From Stramenopiles sp. TOSAG23-3 (lineage: Eukaryota > Sar), in assembly GCA_900128585.1 (NCBI GenBank), contig LT642173.1:1-44647 (forward strand): 44,647 nucleotides of DNA, read 5' to 3'. The notes below the pieces were generated by a model. It did no database searches and had not been told where the DNA came from. It saw only the letters and a list, made by a program, of their open reading frames with translations. This document shows positions 1 to 9,400 of this stretch, piece after piece (within the stretch, counting starts at the first letter, position 1; each line of letters starts with the position of its first letter). Both the position numbers and the translations under genes were made by a program.

Positions 1-545
1 ACGAAGTTTGGGAGGACCTCGAAGAGAAGACAGGGCTAGACAAAGAAACCATGTTGGACAAAAACGCGCTCAAGACCGTAGTCAGTGACAAAGCCAACGA
101 GGCCAAGGCTGAACTGTACGGACAACTGGAGAAAAAAACGGGCATTAACTCGGAGACGTTGAAAGACAAAAAAGCCTTCAAAGCGGCTCTGTCCGAGAAG
201 TTCGAAGAGAAAAAGGAAGAGGCGTGGGGAGAGCTTGAAGAGAAAACCGGCCTCAATCGTGACGTCCTGAAAGACCCAAAAGCGTTCAAAGCCGCATGCG
301 CAAAGAAAGTAGAGGACAAAAAAGACGAAGCTTGGAGCGAGCTAGAAAAGAAAACGGGCCTGAGCCGTGACGTTCTGGAATCCAAAGAGAGCATGAAAAA
401 GGAAATCAGGGCACGGATGAAGGACGCCGAAGACGAAGTTTGGGAGGACCTCGAAGAGAAGACAGGGCTAGACAAAGAAACCATGTTGGACAAAAACGCG
501 CTCAAGACCGTAGGCAAAGGTCGAGTACAGCCAAGCACAGAGTAA
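1..545 (+). CDS. Partial 36-aa-repeat protein, 5' part, ending at a frame break
   Basis: This frame is open from the left edge (first full codon at 3), so the gene starts outside the window; the ATG at 51 is internal to a repeat. It encodes about five tandem 36-residue units of the form E-x-W-x-x-L-E-x-K-T-G-L-x-x-(D/E)-x-(L/M), alternating acidic and basic helix-forming residues. Nucleotides 1-81 and 433-513 are identical, while the units between have diverged. Just after the second copy this frame reads 11 odd residues and stops at 543-545. The frame entered at 514 continues without a stop into the long downstream ORF, which carries further degenerate units (for example VWSQLEAQTGVSIDKL). 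I infer that 1-3252 is one gene broken near 513 by a one-base shift, an assembly error, or an unrecognised splice. Function unknown; the repeats suggest a helical structural or scaffold protein. Confidence 0.6.
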   Translation, partial: EVWEDLEEKTGLDKETMLDKNALKTVVSDKANEAKAELYGQLEKKTGINSETLKDKKAFKAALSEKFEEKKEEAWGELEEKTGLNRDVLKDPKAFKAACAKKVEDKKDEAWSELEKKTGLSRDVLESKESMKKEIRARMKDAEDEVWEDLEEKTGLDKETMLDKNALKTVGKGRVQPSTE

Positions 546-3252
546 GATTCTCTCAAAGTACAACACAGAGAAAGCCAACATATTGGCGGAATTCGATGGA
601 GCTAAGAATGAATTGTTAAAGCGCAAGGATAGCCTTGTCGCAGAATACAACAGAAAGATGGAGTCTATGGTCGCGGGCCATGTGTGGAGTCAACTGGAAG
701 CGCAAACGGGCGTCAGCATTGATAAATTAAAGAACACAGACTTTCTCAAGGCAGCAGCGTTTCATAAAGTCACCGAAGCAACGAAGGAAGCTGAGAATTT
801 GGTCGACGAATTGAAAAAAAACACTGCAGTGAACCCAGTCGAAGATGCGGAAAAGGTTGCTGTGCTGATCCATGAAAATTCCGTGATTCAAAAAGCCCTC
901 GGACTTGTAGGCAAGGCGGACAACAGCAAAACTTCCGTGCTTATTGAAACGGATGCAACAGCAACGTTGCCGTCACTGGTGTCCGAGCTGGACGCGCTAA
1001 GGAGCGATATAATGGCAAGCTTTGTGGAAATCATAGACAAAAAAGGCCGCAATGGTTACAACAAGCCGGCATACGAAGCGGCAGTTTCCTCTGTAAATAA
1101 GCACTACATGCACGCCATTCTTAAACATTACGGCGTCGATTTGTCGAAAGAGCGCCTTTCTGAAGTCCACGAAGCAGCAAGCTTGCTAGAGCAGCAGCAC
1201 CGTCTGCTTCACCGGGGTGAAATTAAGAAAATTAGCGAAGACGTAGAGGCTGGGTTCGACAAAGCATTTTTGGAAACGCAGACGTTCTCGAGAACCTTGC
1301 TTACTGCCCGATCAACACTACTTGTAGGCAAGCGAGGGATCAGGAAAAAACTGAAGAAAGCAAAGAAAAAGCTGAAGAAAAAGCTGAAGAAAGCAAAGAA
1401 GAAACTAACAAAGAAGGTTAAACAAGCAAAGAAAAAAATGAAAAAGGCGGGGAAAAAGCTAAAAAAGGAAGCAAAGAAGGCTGGCAAGAAGTTTAAAAAA
1501 GGCGTAAAGAAGTTTGCCAAAAACGTATATAAAGGAGCGAAAAAGATTGGAAAGTTTGTTGTCAAAGCAATCAAGAAAGCCTACAAATACATCCTCAAAC
1601 ACAGTCCCGTGCATGCGTTTTTGCATGCGCTGATCCATTGCAAAAATGGGGTCGCAAAATGCCTTGGAAAGGCTTTCAAAAAAATGGGTGAAGCGTTTGC
1701 TAACATGCTCACGGGCGGATATTACGAAAAAGTCATCAAGTGCATTAAGAAACGCGAACGGCAAGGAAAGAAGAACAACAGGGCACACTGTATTGGCGAA
1801 TCATTAAAAGATTTAGCCAGCAAAGCCCTGGACGCTGCTGCATTCATTCCTGGAGTTGGACAAATCATAGACGCTGCTCGAACGGGCGTGGAGGTAGCCC
1901 TTCAAATCAAATACCAGCACGACCAAAAGAGAAAGTTAAAGAAGGAAAAAAAACGGGCCCTGGAGCAGTGCAAAAAAGACGACGAAGAGATGCGGAAGGC
2001 CCAAGAGGAACAATATGCCCATGTGCGGGAAAGTGGAAGGCGTGGGAGCGTATCAGTACAGGAAGCGGCTACAGAGAAAGCGGGGGCAGCGAAGTATATG
2101 GCGAACGTCGCGCACAGACATATGGGCGCCATGCACAACTACAAAGTTGCGTCCGAGATGAAAGCGGTCATCAGAGGCGTGGAAGAGGCGGCTGTAAAGG
2201 GAGAAAAAATTGGCGAGTCAAAAGTTAAAAAGTTAGGAAAGGGGCGTTGGCGAAAAGGAATGGGGAAACGCAAGCGTAGCAATAAGAAACACAAAGGCAA
2301 AACGATGGGCAGAGGCAGAAAAGGCAGAAAAGGCTTCTTCCGTGGGGGGGCTAATATGGCCGCACATGGCGGAGCCAACATGGCGCTGCTAGAGGTTAGT
2401 CATCACAGTCAATATTACTGTAAATGCAAAACTCCAACTAAGACGGAGACGAAAGGTAAGAATGCCATTGTTTGCGACAACAACAAACAGTATTTTTGTG
2501 AAGATGATCAAACCTGCGGGACTGAAGCGACCATGTTATTGCACGACAGGAAGCATCTCTGCTCTTACCCTACCAATCTGCCCAAGCATATGATTTACAC
2601 GGAAACGAAGTGTTTTTGGGGCACGCGTGCTCTTGATGGCGCAGAGGACGGTGTGCCATTAGAAAATATCGAAGCTTGCGACGCTGCGTGCGTTGCAAGG
2701 GATGATTGTGCTGGCGCAACATACGATACAATTGAGAACAAATGCATGCTTCGAGGAGGCACGGGCAATCCAATAGTTGCGGATTGCAAAGAGGGACTGT
2801 TTGGCTTGACGAGAACAACAAAAGAAGAAAAGTTAAAAGTCGACGTTCTCAATGACTTGAACAATGAGCGCAGAGAAAAAGCGGAGGAACAAGCGCAGAA
2901 GGAAGCCGAGAAGGAAGAGGAAGCGAACATCAGTGAAGTTGAAGACATGGACGCGGACGTAGAAAAAACCCGAAAAAAGTTCGACCAGGAAATAGCCAAC
3001 AAAGAGAAGACAGTGGCTCAGACTGTGGAGAAAGAGAGTGCAAAGATGGAGCGAAAAATGGCGAAGGCGAAGAAAAAGGCGGATCGGGAAATTAAAAAGT
3101 TAGGCAAAAAGCTGGACAAGCAATTAAAGCAATGCGAAGCGAAAGCAAAGAAAGACTTCAACAAGCTGAAGAAGGATATGGGGAAGAAAGCAAAGAAGAT
3201 GGGAAAGAAGATGGGCAGAGACTTTGAAAAATGCATGAAGAAGTTTAATTAA
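514..3252 (+). CDS. Lysine-rich repeat protein with Cys-rich PAN/apple-like segment (3' part of the same gene)
   Basis: The frame is open from 514 (after TAG at 511-513) to TAA at 3250-3252. The first in-frame ATG is at 658, but the upstream sequence looks coding, so this is probably the continuation of the preceding repeat gene. In order it holds: degenerate 36-aa helical units; an extremely Lys-rich stretch (about 1340-1560, dozens of KK pairs); a Cys-containing helical region followed by a hydrophobic segment AAAFIPGVGQIIDAARTG (about 1836-1890); a second basic stretch (about 2230-2340); a Cys-rich region (about 2410-2810) whose second half, with C-x-x-x-C-x-x-x-x-x-C spacing and a CAGATYD core, resembles a PAN/apple module; and a charged coiled-coil tail ending in KKFN. 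No enzyme motif is visible. It could be a polyanion-binding or extracellular-matrix protein; no signal peptide can be judged because the N-terminus is missing. A degenerate terminal-repeat arm follows 50 nt after the stop. Confidence 0.7.
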   Translation, partial: AKVEYSQAQSKILSKYNTEKANILAEFDGAKNELLKRKDSLVAEYNRKMESMVAGHVWSQLEAQTGVSIDKLKNTDFLKAAAFHKVTEATKEAENLVDELKKNTAVNPVEDAEKVAVLIHENSVIQKALGLVGKADNSKTSVLIETDATATLPSLVSELDALRSDIMASFVEIIDKKGRNGYNKPAYEAAVSSVNKHYMHAILKHYGVDLSKERLSEVHEAASLLEQQHRLLHRGEIKKISEDVEAGFDKAFLETQTFSRTLLTARSTLLVGKRGIRKKLKKAKKKLKKKLKKAKKKLTKKVKQAKKKMKKAGKKLKKEAKKAGKKFKKGVKKFAKNVYKGAKKIGKFVVKAIKKAYKYILKHSPVHAFLHALIHCKNGVAKCLGKAFKKMGEAFANMLTGGYYEKVIKCIKKRERQGKKNNRAHCIGESLKDLASKALDAAAFIPGVGQIIDAARTGVEVALQIKYQHDQKRKLKKEKKRALEQCKKDDEEMRKAQEEQYAHVRESGRRGSVSVQEAATEKAGAAKYMANVAHRHMGAMHNYKVASEMKAVIRGVEEAAVKGEKIGESKVKKLGKGRWRKGMGKRKRSNKKHKGKTMGRGRKGRKGFFRGGANMAAHGGANMALLEVSHHSQYYCKCKTPTKTETKGKNAIVCDNNKQYFCEDDQTCGTEATMLLHDRKHLCSYPTNLPKHMIYTETKCFWGTRALDGAEDGVPLENIEACDAACVARDDCAGATYDTIENKCMLRGGTGNPIVADCKEGLFGLTRTTKEEKLKVDVLNDLNNERREKAEEQAQKEAEKEEEANISEVEDMDADVEKTRKKFDQEIANKEKTVAQTVEKESAKMERKMAKAKKKADREIKKLGKKLDKQLKQCEAKAKKDFNKLKKDMGKKAKKMGKKMGRDFEKCMKKFN

Positions 3253-3303
3253 AGTTTATTACTGTCACAAGAAAAAAATGTACAAAAATTATATATATTT
3301 AAA

Positions 3304-3640
3304 TCAAAAAATTGACTGTTACTATTTTTAAAGTAAAGTAATATTTAGCGTCTTCATCATGTACCGCGAAATGAATCTGCTCCGTTTGTCCATTAAATGT
3401 TTACGGTTTAAAATTAATAAGTAAAGTGTAGTACAACGAGCACCTCTAAAACAATTACGCCGCTGCTTTGAAAATCACAAGGAATGAGTCATCTATGAGT
3501 GGGACACCGGATGAGGATGTTGATTATGGGTCATGTGGAAGCAGTGCTAATCCATCTACTGATTCAGATCATAAATGGAGTACATCTGAGAATGATAGTC
3601 TTTTAATTACTTAAAAATAACAGCCAATTTTCTTGTTTTT
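3304..3640. mobile_element. Decayed TIR element (MITE-like), copy A
   Basis: This lies between two convergent genes. The left arm (3304-3341) is a degenerate copy of the family motif, reading ATTGACTGTTAC where the core has ATTGGCTGTTAT. The right arm (3601-3640) is a near-perfect inverted copy. Inside, 3355-3390 (TGTACCGCGAA...CTGCTCC...TGTCC) matches the inner side of the right arm of the 6207-6429 element in inverted orientation. The segment 3567-3600 matches parts of 27462-27520 and 43055-43090. A 39-codon ORF (3495-3614) ends in the right arm; it may be the tail of a lost transposon gene. No target-site duplication is obvious. Confidence 0.55.
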
Positions 3641-3720
3641 ATTAGTAAAAATACGATAGTAAAATAAAGTAAAATGAAACATTAATTATTTATTAGTTTT
3701 AAATAATATAATATTAATTC

Positions 3721-4623
3721 TTACAGTTTTTGACCTGTCACTATTACCCAATTATGGTGAAAGCAAATAGTTTTGTTGCCATCGTCATCAATGTCATGAA
3801 ATAAGCCCATTCCCGTAAGAGGGGTCTTAGTGTCTAGTTCCTCGTGCACAATTTCTTCAATAATAGCTTTATTTTCAGGAGGAGTGTTCGTAGAGTCCAT
3901 CCACCCCTCCAACGTCAGAGAGTTTTGGAGAACCGACCTTGGTACCATGCCGTCTTTCCCTGGCAGTACTGGTACTAACGCCACGTCCCCATTGTCTACA
4001 AGGAGGCTTTTAATTTCTCGAACCGTCAAAGCACTTGCATGGGACGGATCACGGAGTCTCTCTAGCGTGTTTTGCATTCTAGCAAGAACAGGGTCTTCGT
4101 GAGCAGTTAAATCTACCAAGGCGACGTGGCCATGTTGTTTGCAGACTCGGATCATTTCGCCGACCTGTTTCTCTGGCTCAGGAAAGTGGTGAATCGCAAG
4201 TCGACAGACAACTAAATCGAATGACTCATCCGGGAACGGAAGGTCTGCCGCATCTCCAATAACAAACTCAATATTTTCGTGCCCTTCAGAACTTGCCTGT
4301 TTTTTCCCTTCCTCCAACATCTCTGGTGTAATATCAACTGCTGTGACGGAGGAGCAAAGAGGTGCAAGTGTCCGGGCAAAAATGGCGGTGCCAGCGGCAA
4401 CATCTAAGGCAACCGTCTCCTTTTTGAGACGCGGCAACATTATTTCTATTATCCATTTCATAATATGTTCGGAGCTGGATTTGTATCTAGCGGACCAATT
4501 GCTCTCGAAAATTGGCGCTTGCTTTCGGAATTCATTTTTGACGTACCCGAGATTCGACGTCCCCAAGCACCGTCTTTTACAAGTTCGAACGGCCGACAAA
4601 ACCCGAGGGTTCCCAAAGAGCAT
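3721..4623 (-). CDS. Class I SAM-dependent methyltransferase, probably mitochondrial
   Basis: 300 aa. The central region (about residues 70-190) has the class I methyltransferase signature: motif I LDVAAGTAIFAR, an acidic end to strand 2 (VTAVDITPEML), and GDAADLPFPDESFDLVVC followed by a histidine-rich AIHHF. This is the Methyltransf_11/UbiE-COQ5-like pattern, in which SAM donates a methyl group to a small molecule. The first ~25 residues (MLFGNPRVLSAVRTCKRRCL) are Arg/Lys-rich and lack acidic residues, as in a mitochondrial presequence; this supports the start at 4623. The substrate cannot be read from sequence. COQ5-like quinone methylation is possible, but the later motifs are not diagnostic, so I give no symbol. 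It is divergent from the PUB-domain gene, with about 860 nt between the starts. A family repeat arm lies about 80 nt past the stop, in sense orientation. Confidence 0.85.
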   Translation of the reverse strand: MLFGNPRVLSAVRTCKRRCLGTSNLGYVKNEFRKQAPIFESNWSARYKSSSEHIMKWIIEIMLPRLKKETVALDVAAGTAIFARTLAPLCSSVTAVDITPEMLEEGKKQASSEGHENIEFVIGDAADLPFPDESFDLVVCRLAIHHFPEPEKQVGEMIRVCKQHGHVALVDLTAHEDPVLARMQNTLERLRDPSHASALTVREIKSLLVDNGDVALVPVLPGKDGMVPRSVLQNSLTLEGWMDSTNTPPENKAIIEEIVHEELDTKTPLTGMGLFHDIDDDGNKTICFHHNWVIVTGQKL

Positions 4624-5486
4624 TTCCTTGCCTACTTTGTCCCTGCCGAATAAGTCTCTGTTGCAAATGTCACTCTTCCTAAAAATTTATATCCACTGTA
4701 ACAAACACGTGCAATTTTCAAGAAACAAAAAAAATTCGATTCCACTTTTCTACCCCAATCTCGTTTTATAATATATTGCCCAACAAAAAGTACTGAAAAA
4801 ACTCATTGTTGAGATGATGCCTGACGACGACTTCTTCTTCAACCTCGACGAACTGGTGATGAACAAAACCCCTATTACATTTCAGTCTATATTGACTTAT
4901 AATATTTTAGAATACATTAAAGTGATTTCTCATTTTAAATTTCAAATTGCATTGAATATGATCATATCCTGTCCCTCAAATAGATAATATATATAGGCGT
5001 AATCAATAATATGGTAATAAAGAATACAAATATATACCCTATTACTAACCATATAATATAAAAATGGGAAAAAGACGTTGTTGTTGATTCCGGAGAATAA
5101 AACGATTCGCGAATCAAAATATCAAAATGGTGCGTGATGAGGAGTGTGGTAATAATTAATAATAATAATAATAAATAAAAAATAAAATAATCGATCATAA
5201 CTGACACGTTGATCGATGCTATTACTATATTAAACAATCAGATTTTTCAAAAAAAAGAAAGAAGAAGAAAAAAGAAGAAAAAAAGAAGAAGAAGTCGTCT
5301 GTCTGTCTGTCTCTGTCTGGTCGGTAGAGTTGTTTGTCTTCTTCTGATACAGTTTTGATTTATGTCATTCCTATTCGTTCATGTTCATGAACAATAATGC
5401 TATTTACAGAAAATCAAACTGCATTCAACATAATATTTTAAATTGGAAAAGCAAAGCACAAAAATTAGCGAAACGATTTAGAAAAG
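4624..5486. promoter_or_regulatory. Divergent intergenic region (methyltransferase / PUB gene)
   Basis: This AT-rich spacer separates two divergent starts and presumably holds both promoters. Simple repeats include (AAT)n near 5155-5180, an A/G-only GAA-type tract at about 5249-5293, and a (GTCT)n run at about 5295-5325. A 57-codon ORF (4814-4987) begins with a GC-richer acidic stretch, MMPDDDFFFNLDELV, but turns AT-rich at once; I do not call it a gene. No family repeat arm is present. Confidence 0.5.
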
Positions 5487-6056
5487 ATGGCAGCTGCGGC
5501 ATCCTACCTTCAGGTGCCTTCCACCCAAAAAGAATTTGTCGGATGGCAAACGACTTTCAAGCTAGTACGCAACCTTCTCAAGGGTGACGAAAAGTTCTTC
5601 ACTGTAAAATTGAGCAATCCAAAAATTCAGGAACGGGTTGTATCTGTCTACGGAACAGTTGATTACCTCGTCAAAATTGGTTTTGTGAAGGATGACGCCA
5701 ACCAAGTTTTGAAGTTTCAGGGGACCCCGAACGTTGACACCGTAAACCTAGAAATGAAGGCCTTGGAAAACCTTTTGGGCCGATATTCAGCGGCGAATAA
5801 CGAGAACAAATCTAGCCAGAAAGTGGATGTTACGTTGCTCTCCAGAAGCTCAAAATCGCAAGTGCGGGCAAAAGAAGAAGCAATGCGAAAGGAGAAAAGG
5901 CGGCAGGAGCAGATGCAGAAAAAGGCACTTTTGAAGAAATTCGAAGCAGACAAAAAGGCGAGAGCGCAACCAGGTTGGGAAGCCAAGGTTTCGGCAGCGC
6001 GGTCTAAAACTGGTGCGGCCATAAATAAGTTTGATGACACGGTATACAACACCTAA
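5487..6056 (+). CDS. PUB-domain protein with C-terminal coiled coil
   Basis: 189 aa. Residues about 20-95 match a PUB (PUG) domain: an N-terminal helix with LLKGDEKFFTVKLSNPKIQERVV, then VYGTVDYLVKIGFVKDD and LKFQGTP, which follow the family order of N-terminal helices, a KLSNPxxQxRV core, a GAxxxLxxxGF-like helix and a short strand. PUB domains bind the C-terminal tail or PIM/SHP motifs of the AAA ATPase p97/Cdc48, coupling it to cofactors such as N-glycanase or UBX proteins. Residues ~125-165 are a highly charged helix rich in K/E/R/Q. No UBX, transglutaminase or kinase domain is present, so this is a short stand-alone PUB adaptor. The start (AAAAG-ATG) gives a compact N-terminus. A family repeat arm begins 150 nt after the stop, in sense orientation. 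Confidence 0.85.
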   Translation: MAAAASYLQVPSTQKEFVGWQTTFKLVRNLLKGDEKFFTVKLSNPKIQERVVSVYGTVDYLVKIGFVKDDANQVLKFQGTPNVDTVNLEMKALENLLGRYSAANNENKSSQKVDVTLLSRSSKSQVRAKEEAMRKEKRRQEQMQKKALLKKFEADKKARAQPGWEAKVSAARSKTGAAINKFDDTVYNT

Positions 6057-6206
6057 ACTTCCCAATGGATAAATTAATTTGCAGCTTGCAAATGTCTCAC
6101 CGAGATTTTCCATTTCCCAAACAATTGATTTCCCATTTCTACGTTTTGAAAATAGAATTTTGGGAAACATGATAGCTGCGAAGATGAAAAGAGGAATGAT
6201 ATGTTT

Positions 6207-6429
6207 ACAAGAAAAATTGGCTGTTATTTTATAGTAATTAAAATTAATATGTTTAAAGATAACGCCGTAAATATTGTTATTAAGTGTGTGTTTAAATCTG
6301 ATTTTTTTTTACGAACTTTTAAATTTGAAGTGAAGCTAACCTTTCTTGGACAGAAGGAGCAGGTGAAATTCGCGGTACACGAAGAACATTTAAGTTTTAA
6401 TTACTTAAATAACAGCCATAATTTTGTTT
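6207..6429. mobile_element. MITE-like element, copy B
   Basis: A 223-bp element lies between the PUB gene and the dynein 3' end. The left arm (6207-6244) and right arm (6395-6429) are inverted copies of the family motif, including the distal TAGTAATTAAAA / TTTTAATTACTTA part. Next to the right arm, 6336-6386 carries TGTCC/CTGCTCC/TGTACCGCGAA (on the minus strand), matching the left inner side of the element at 3304-3640. The right arm ends 4 nt from the dynein stop codon, so it would form the start of the dynein 3' UTR. Confidence 0.6.
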
Positions 6430-6432
6430 AAT

Positions 6433-9400
6433 TTAATCATCCAGCGAACAAAGCATTGCTACTCCCGCCTTTATCCAATCATTTTGCGAATTTGTTTCTG
6501 TCATTGGTATGTCAATCATCATCACAAAGTTGGTGGATGCCCCAGTCGTTGAAAGCATGCCTTGGCGGGCACTTGTTTTGTAGGTTGGGCATACGTACAC
6601 GTGTCTGTCTTGAATCTTCAACGTTTCTTCAACAATGAGCCATATTTGTGGCATTTCCATGAATAGAACTCTCGGATCACTGTCCACTAATCCCCCCGTT
6701 TTCCTTTCATCGCCGCCGGCGGACCCATCTGCCCCCCCGTCCCATTTTGCGCCTTGCAAGAACAAGCCGGAGATATAAGCACCGCGCGGCGGTTTGTCGG
6801 GCAATTCTTCTCCAATTGCCATGACCTGGAAATCATACGAGAGCAAGTCGATGGCTATTCCAGTCGCACGAGCGTAGTTTTGGCGGGTACCTGTCAAAAA
6901 GGATTGAGTGAAGAAGAATCCACTCACCCAGTACACTACTGGGCTGTTTTCCTTCACCCATAAATTGATGAAGTCCAATCGCATCAGAAAGTCGGACACC
7001 CATCCCCCAACCGGTTTTAGCGATGGATAACTGACGGCAGTCCATAGTTTAGGCACAAGGCCATTGACAAGGCTGTTCCCCATGTTTTCAAGTTCTTCAG
7101 ACATCAAGACCTCGCCCACAATTGCCCGTTGAACATTCCGTAACGTGGTCCGCACGCGAAACAGTAGTTTGTCAAACCTCTCAGATTCCTGAGTTAGAAT
7201 GGTGTTCATACTGTCTTCAAATATGGTGGGGTATGCGACTGCTATTGCTTCTAAATCAAACTGCTCCGGCATTCGTTTTTCTATTTCATTTGCTACACGG
7301 GCAAGTTTTTGCTCCCATGTTTCGCCATCGCCCCCGGCCGTTCGCGGCTGCAGTTCCAAAAGCGCCCCCAGAATCGTTGTTGTTTCCAAAATAGCACTGG
7401 TAATCGCCGCATTGTCGTGCAGCCCATAGCACTCGGGACCTTCTAAAAGTGGGAGAGACCTGACAAATTTCATCGTCGCGGCATGGTCTCCATCCGGCGG
7501 GGCGTAGAATAGCCCACTAGGAGAAAACCTGTAATTATCGTCCATGATATCTTCATTTTCAGTGTAAAAGTAGGATAGGATAGTCTTAATGCAGCGCCGA
7601 TCCTTGTCATCTGTCACTCGTCCTCCATAATTACACTCTCCGACGCAGTAATTTAACATTCGATAAGGTATCAATTCGTACTCGTCAACGAACAATTTCA
7701 ATTGATCGAGAGAAATACTAAGGTCGGGAATGGAAAAGCTGTATCTGATGTTCCAGCCTAGTGGACCGAACTTTATCCGTTCGGATACGGTTGCGTGGAA
7801 AAAACATAGGGCGAAAACCAGTTTCTTCAACGCCCTGGGATTACGGGTATCCTCCAACCAATCTGGTTGAATCATCGTGTAACTCCCTTGCAAACTCTGG
7901 CGCATACCACGTGGGGGTTCCAAAGTCATTTTGACCCCATTTTGCAGAACCGACACCGGAAATTTTGGAAACGGCATAGTCGTTAACCACATTCGAAAGT
8001 TCGCATGTGTATTCTTTGTTGTAATCTCTTCGCACAGCTTCTCCAGTGTTGGCAACCAACTCTCCCCTAAGTCGCAATTTTGAAGGCATACCCATAACCC
8101 TTTGTCTCTCCCAAGCTGTATTGCTTTTTCTGCACGGGGACCTTGACCCTGCCCCAAAGAGATGCACAAGAACTTGCTCGAATCGTTCATCTCCATTTCG
8201 TCCGCCAAACGATTGAGAACAGTCATTGGATCTGCGCCTGACGTGAGCACAAACATAATAGGAGTCTCGCACGTAGACACTTCATACGAAACCTTCAAAT
8301 CAAAGGATGGGGGGTCAACAAATTGAGGTCCCATTGTTTCTGCAATAAACTCAGTCATGTTGGGCACGCACTTATCTGGCCGAATGCAGCGTAGCACCAT
8401 AAGTTGTTGAAAGCTGTCGAGGCGGGGAAACCGCTTTTTTATTAACTCTATAGGATTGTCATTTTCAAATATGTTTTGCCAATCACCGAGGTTAGACTTG
8501 ATATCGTCAGCAATTCCTTTAAACTCTTCACCTACTTCTTCAATGCCGATCAAGTCGCCCCAAGCCTTATTTTCCAACCACCGAAGACCTTTATTATTTG
8601 GGTTTGGCTGAGCCAGCTCAACGGCCGTGTTACCGGAGAGAAAATATTTTAGTTGGGTTGGGTTCATTTTTTTCTCCCCTACCATAATTTTACTGCACAT
8701 TAAGAAACTGAACAAGAGTTTGGTTTTCTCGAATAAAGAACGGCAGACATTCACGTACAACACCTTGGTAAACGTGTCAATAAGCGATTGGAGTCGCTTG
8801 TCCAACTTTTTGGTTACCTCAGCTTTTGAAATTGCTAGCAGGAATAGGTTCACATACCATTCCAAACTGTACTGATACATTGAATCGACGGCGGCAAGGT
8901 CTGCAATGCAAAAGAACAGTTGGGAGACTCGAAACGCAACAATCTCGTAACTTTGCCGGGATTTATCCACGCGTTCGCGGACTTTCGCAGCTGCAGCTAC
9001 AGCTTTCTCAATTTTATTTGACGTGATTTTACTTTGGGACAACGTTTCGATTAAAACCGCATCGTCTAAAATATTTCCCTCGGCTTTGGCCAGTAGCTCC
9101 AAAATGGTATCTTCGATTTCCTTTAACTGGCGCTTGTTGTCCGCATCTTCCAAAACTAACTTTACCATCTGTTCTTCCAAGTCGGGACGTTCTTCCTTGA
9201 CCGTTACGCCAAGCATCTGATCCATGAGCCCATCTTCTGTGGCCATAAAATTGAGCAGATTTACTTTTACCACCGTTTCTGGTGGGTAATGTGGGTTCGG
9301 TAAACGGGATGTCATGTACAATTTAAAGCCTTCTTCGTAGGCAACCATATTGTCCCCAACTTTAATTGATGGCGTTCCACCCACTTTGACAATTTGCTTC

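Noticed and set aside
1209-1788. Minus-strand ORFs of 121 and 109 aa opposite the Lys-rich block
   Set aside because: They are Phe/Leu-rich antisense translations of AAG/AAA-rich coding sequence and have no independent support.
4962-5237. Minus-strand 91-aa hydrophobic ORF in the divergent spacer
   Set aside because: Ile/Tyr/Leu-rich translation of AT-rich repeats with no family features.
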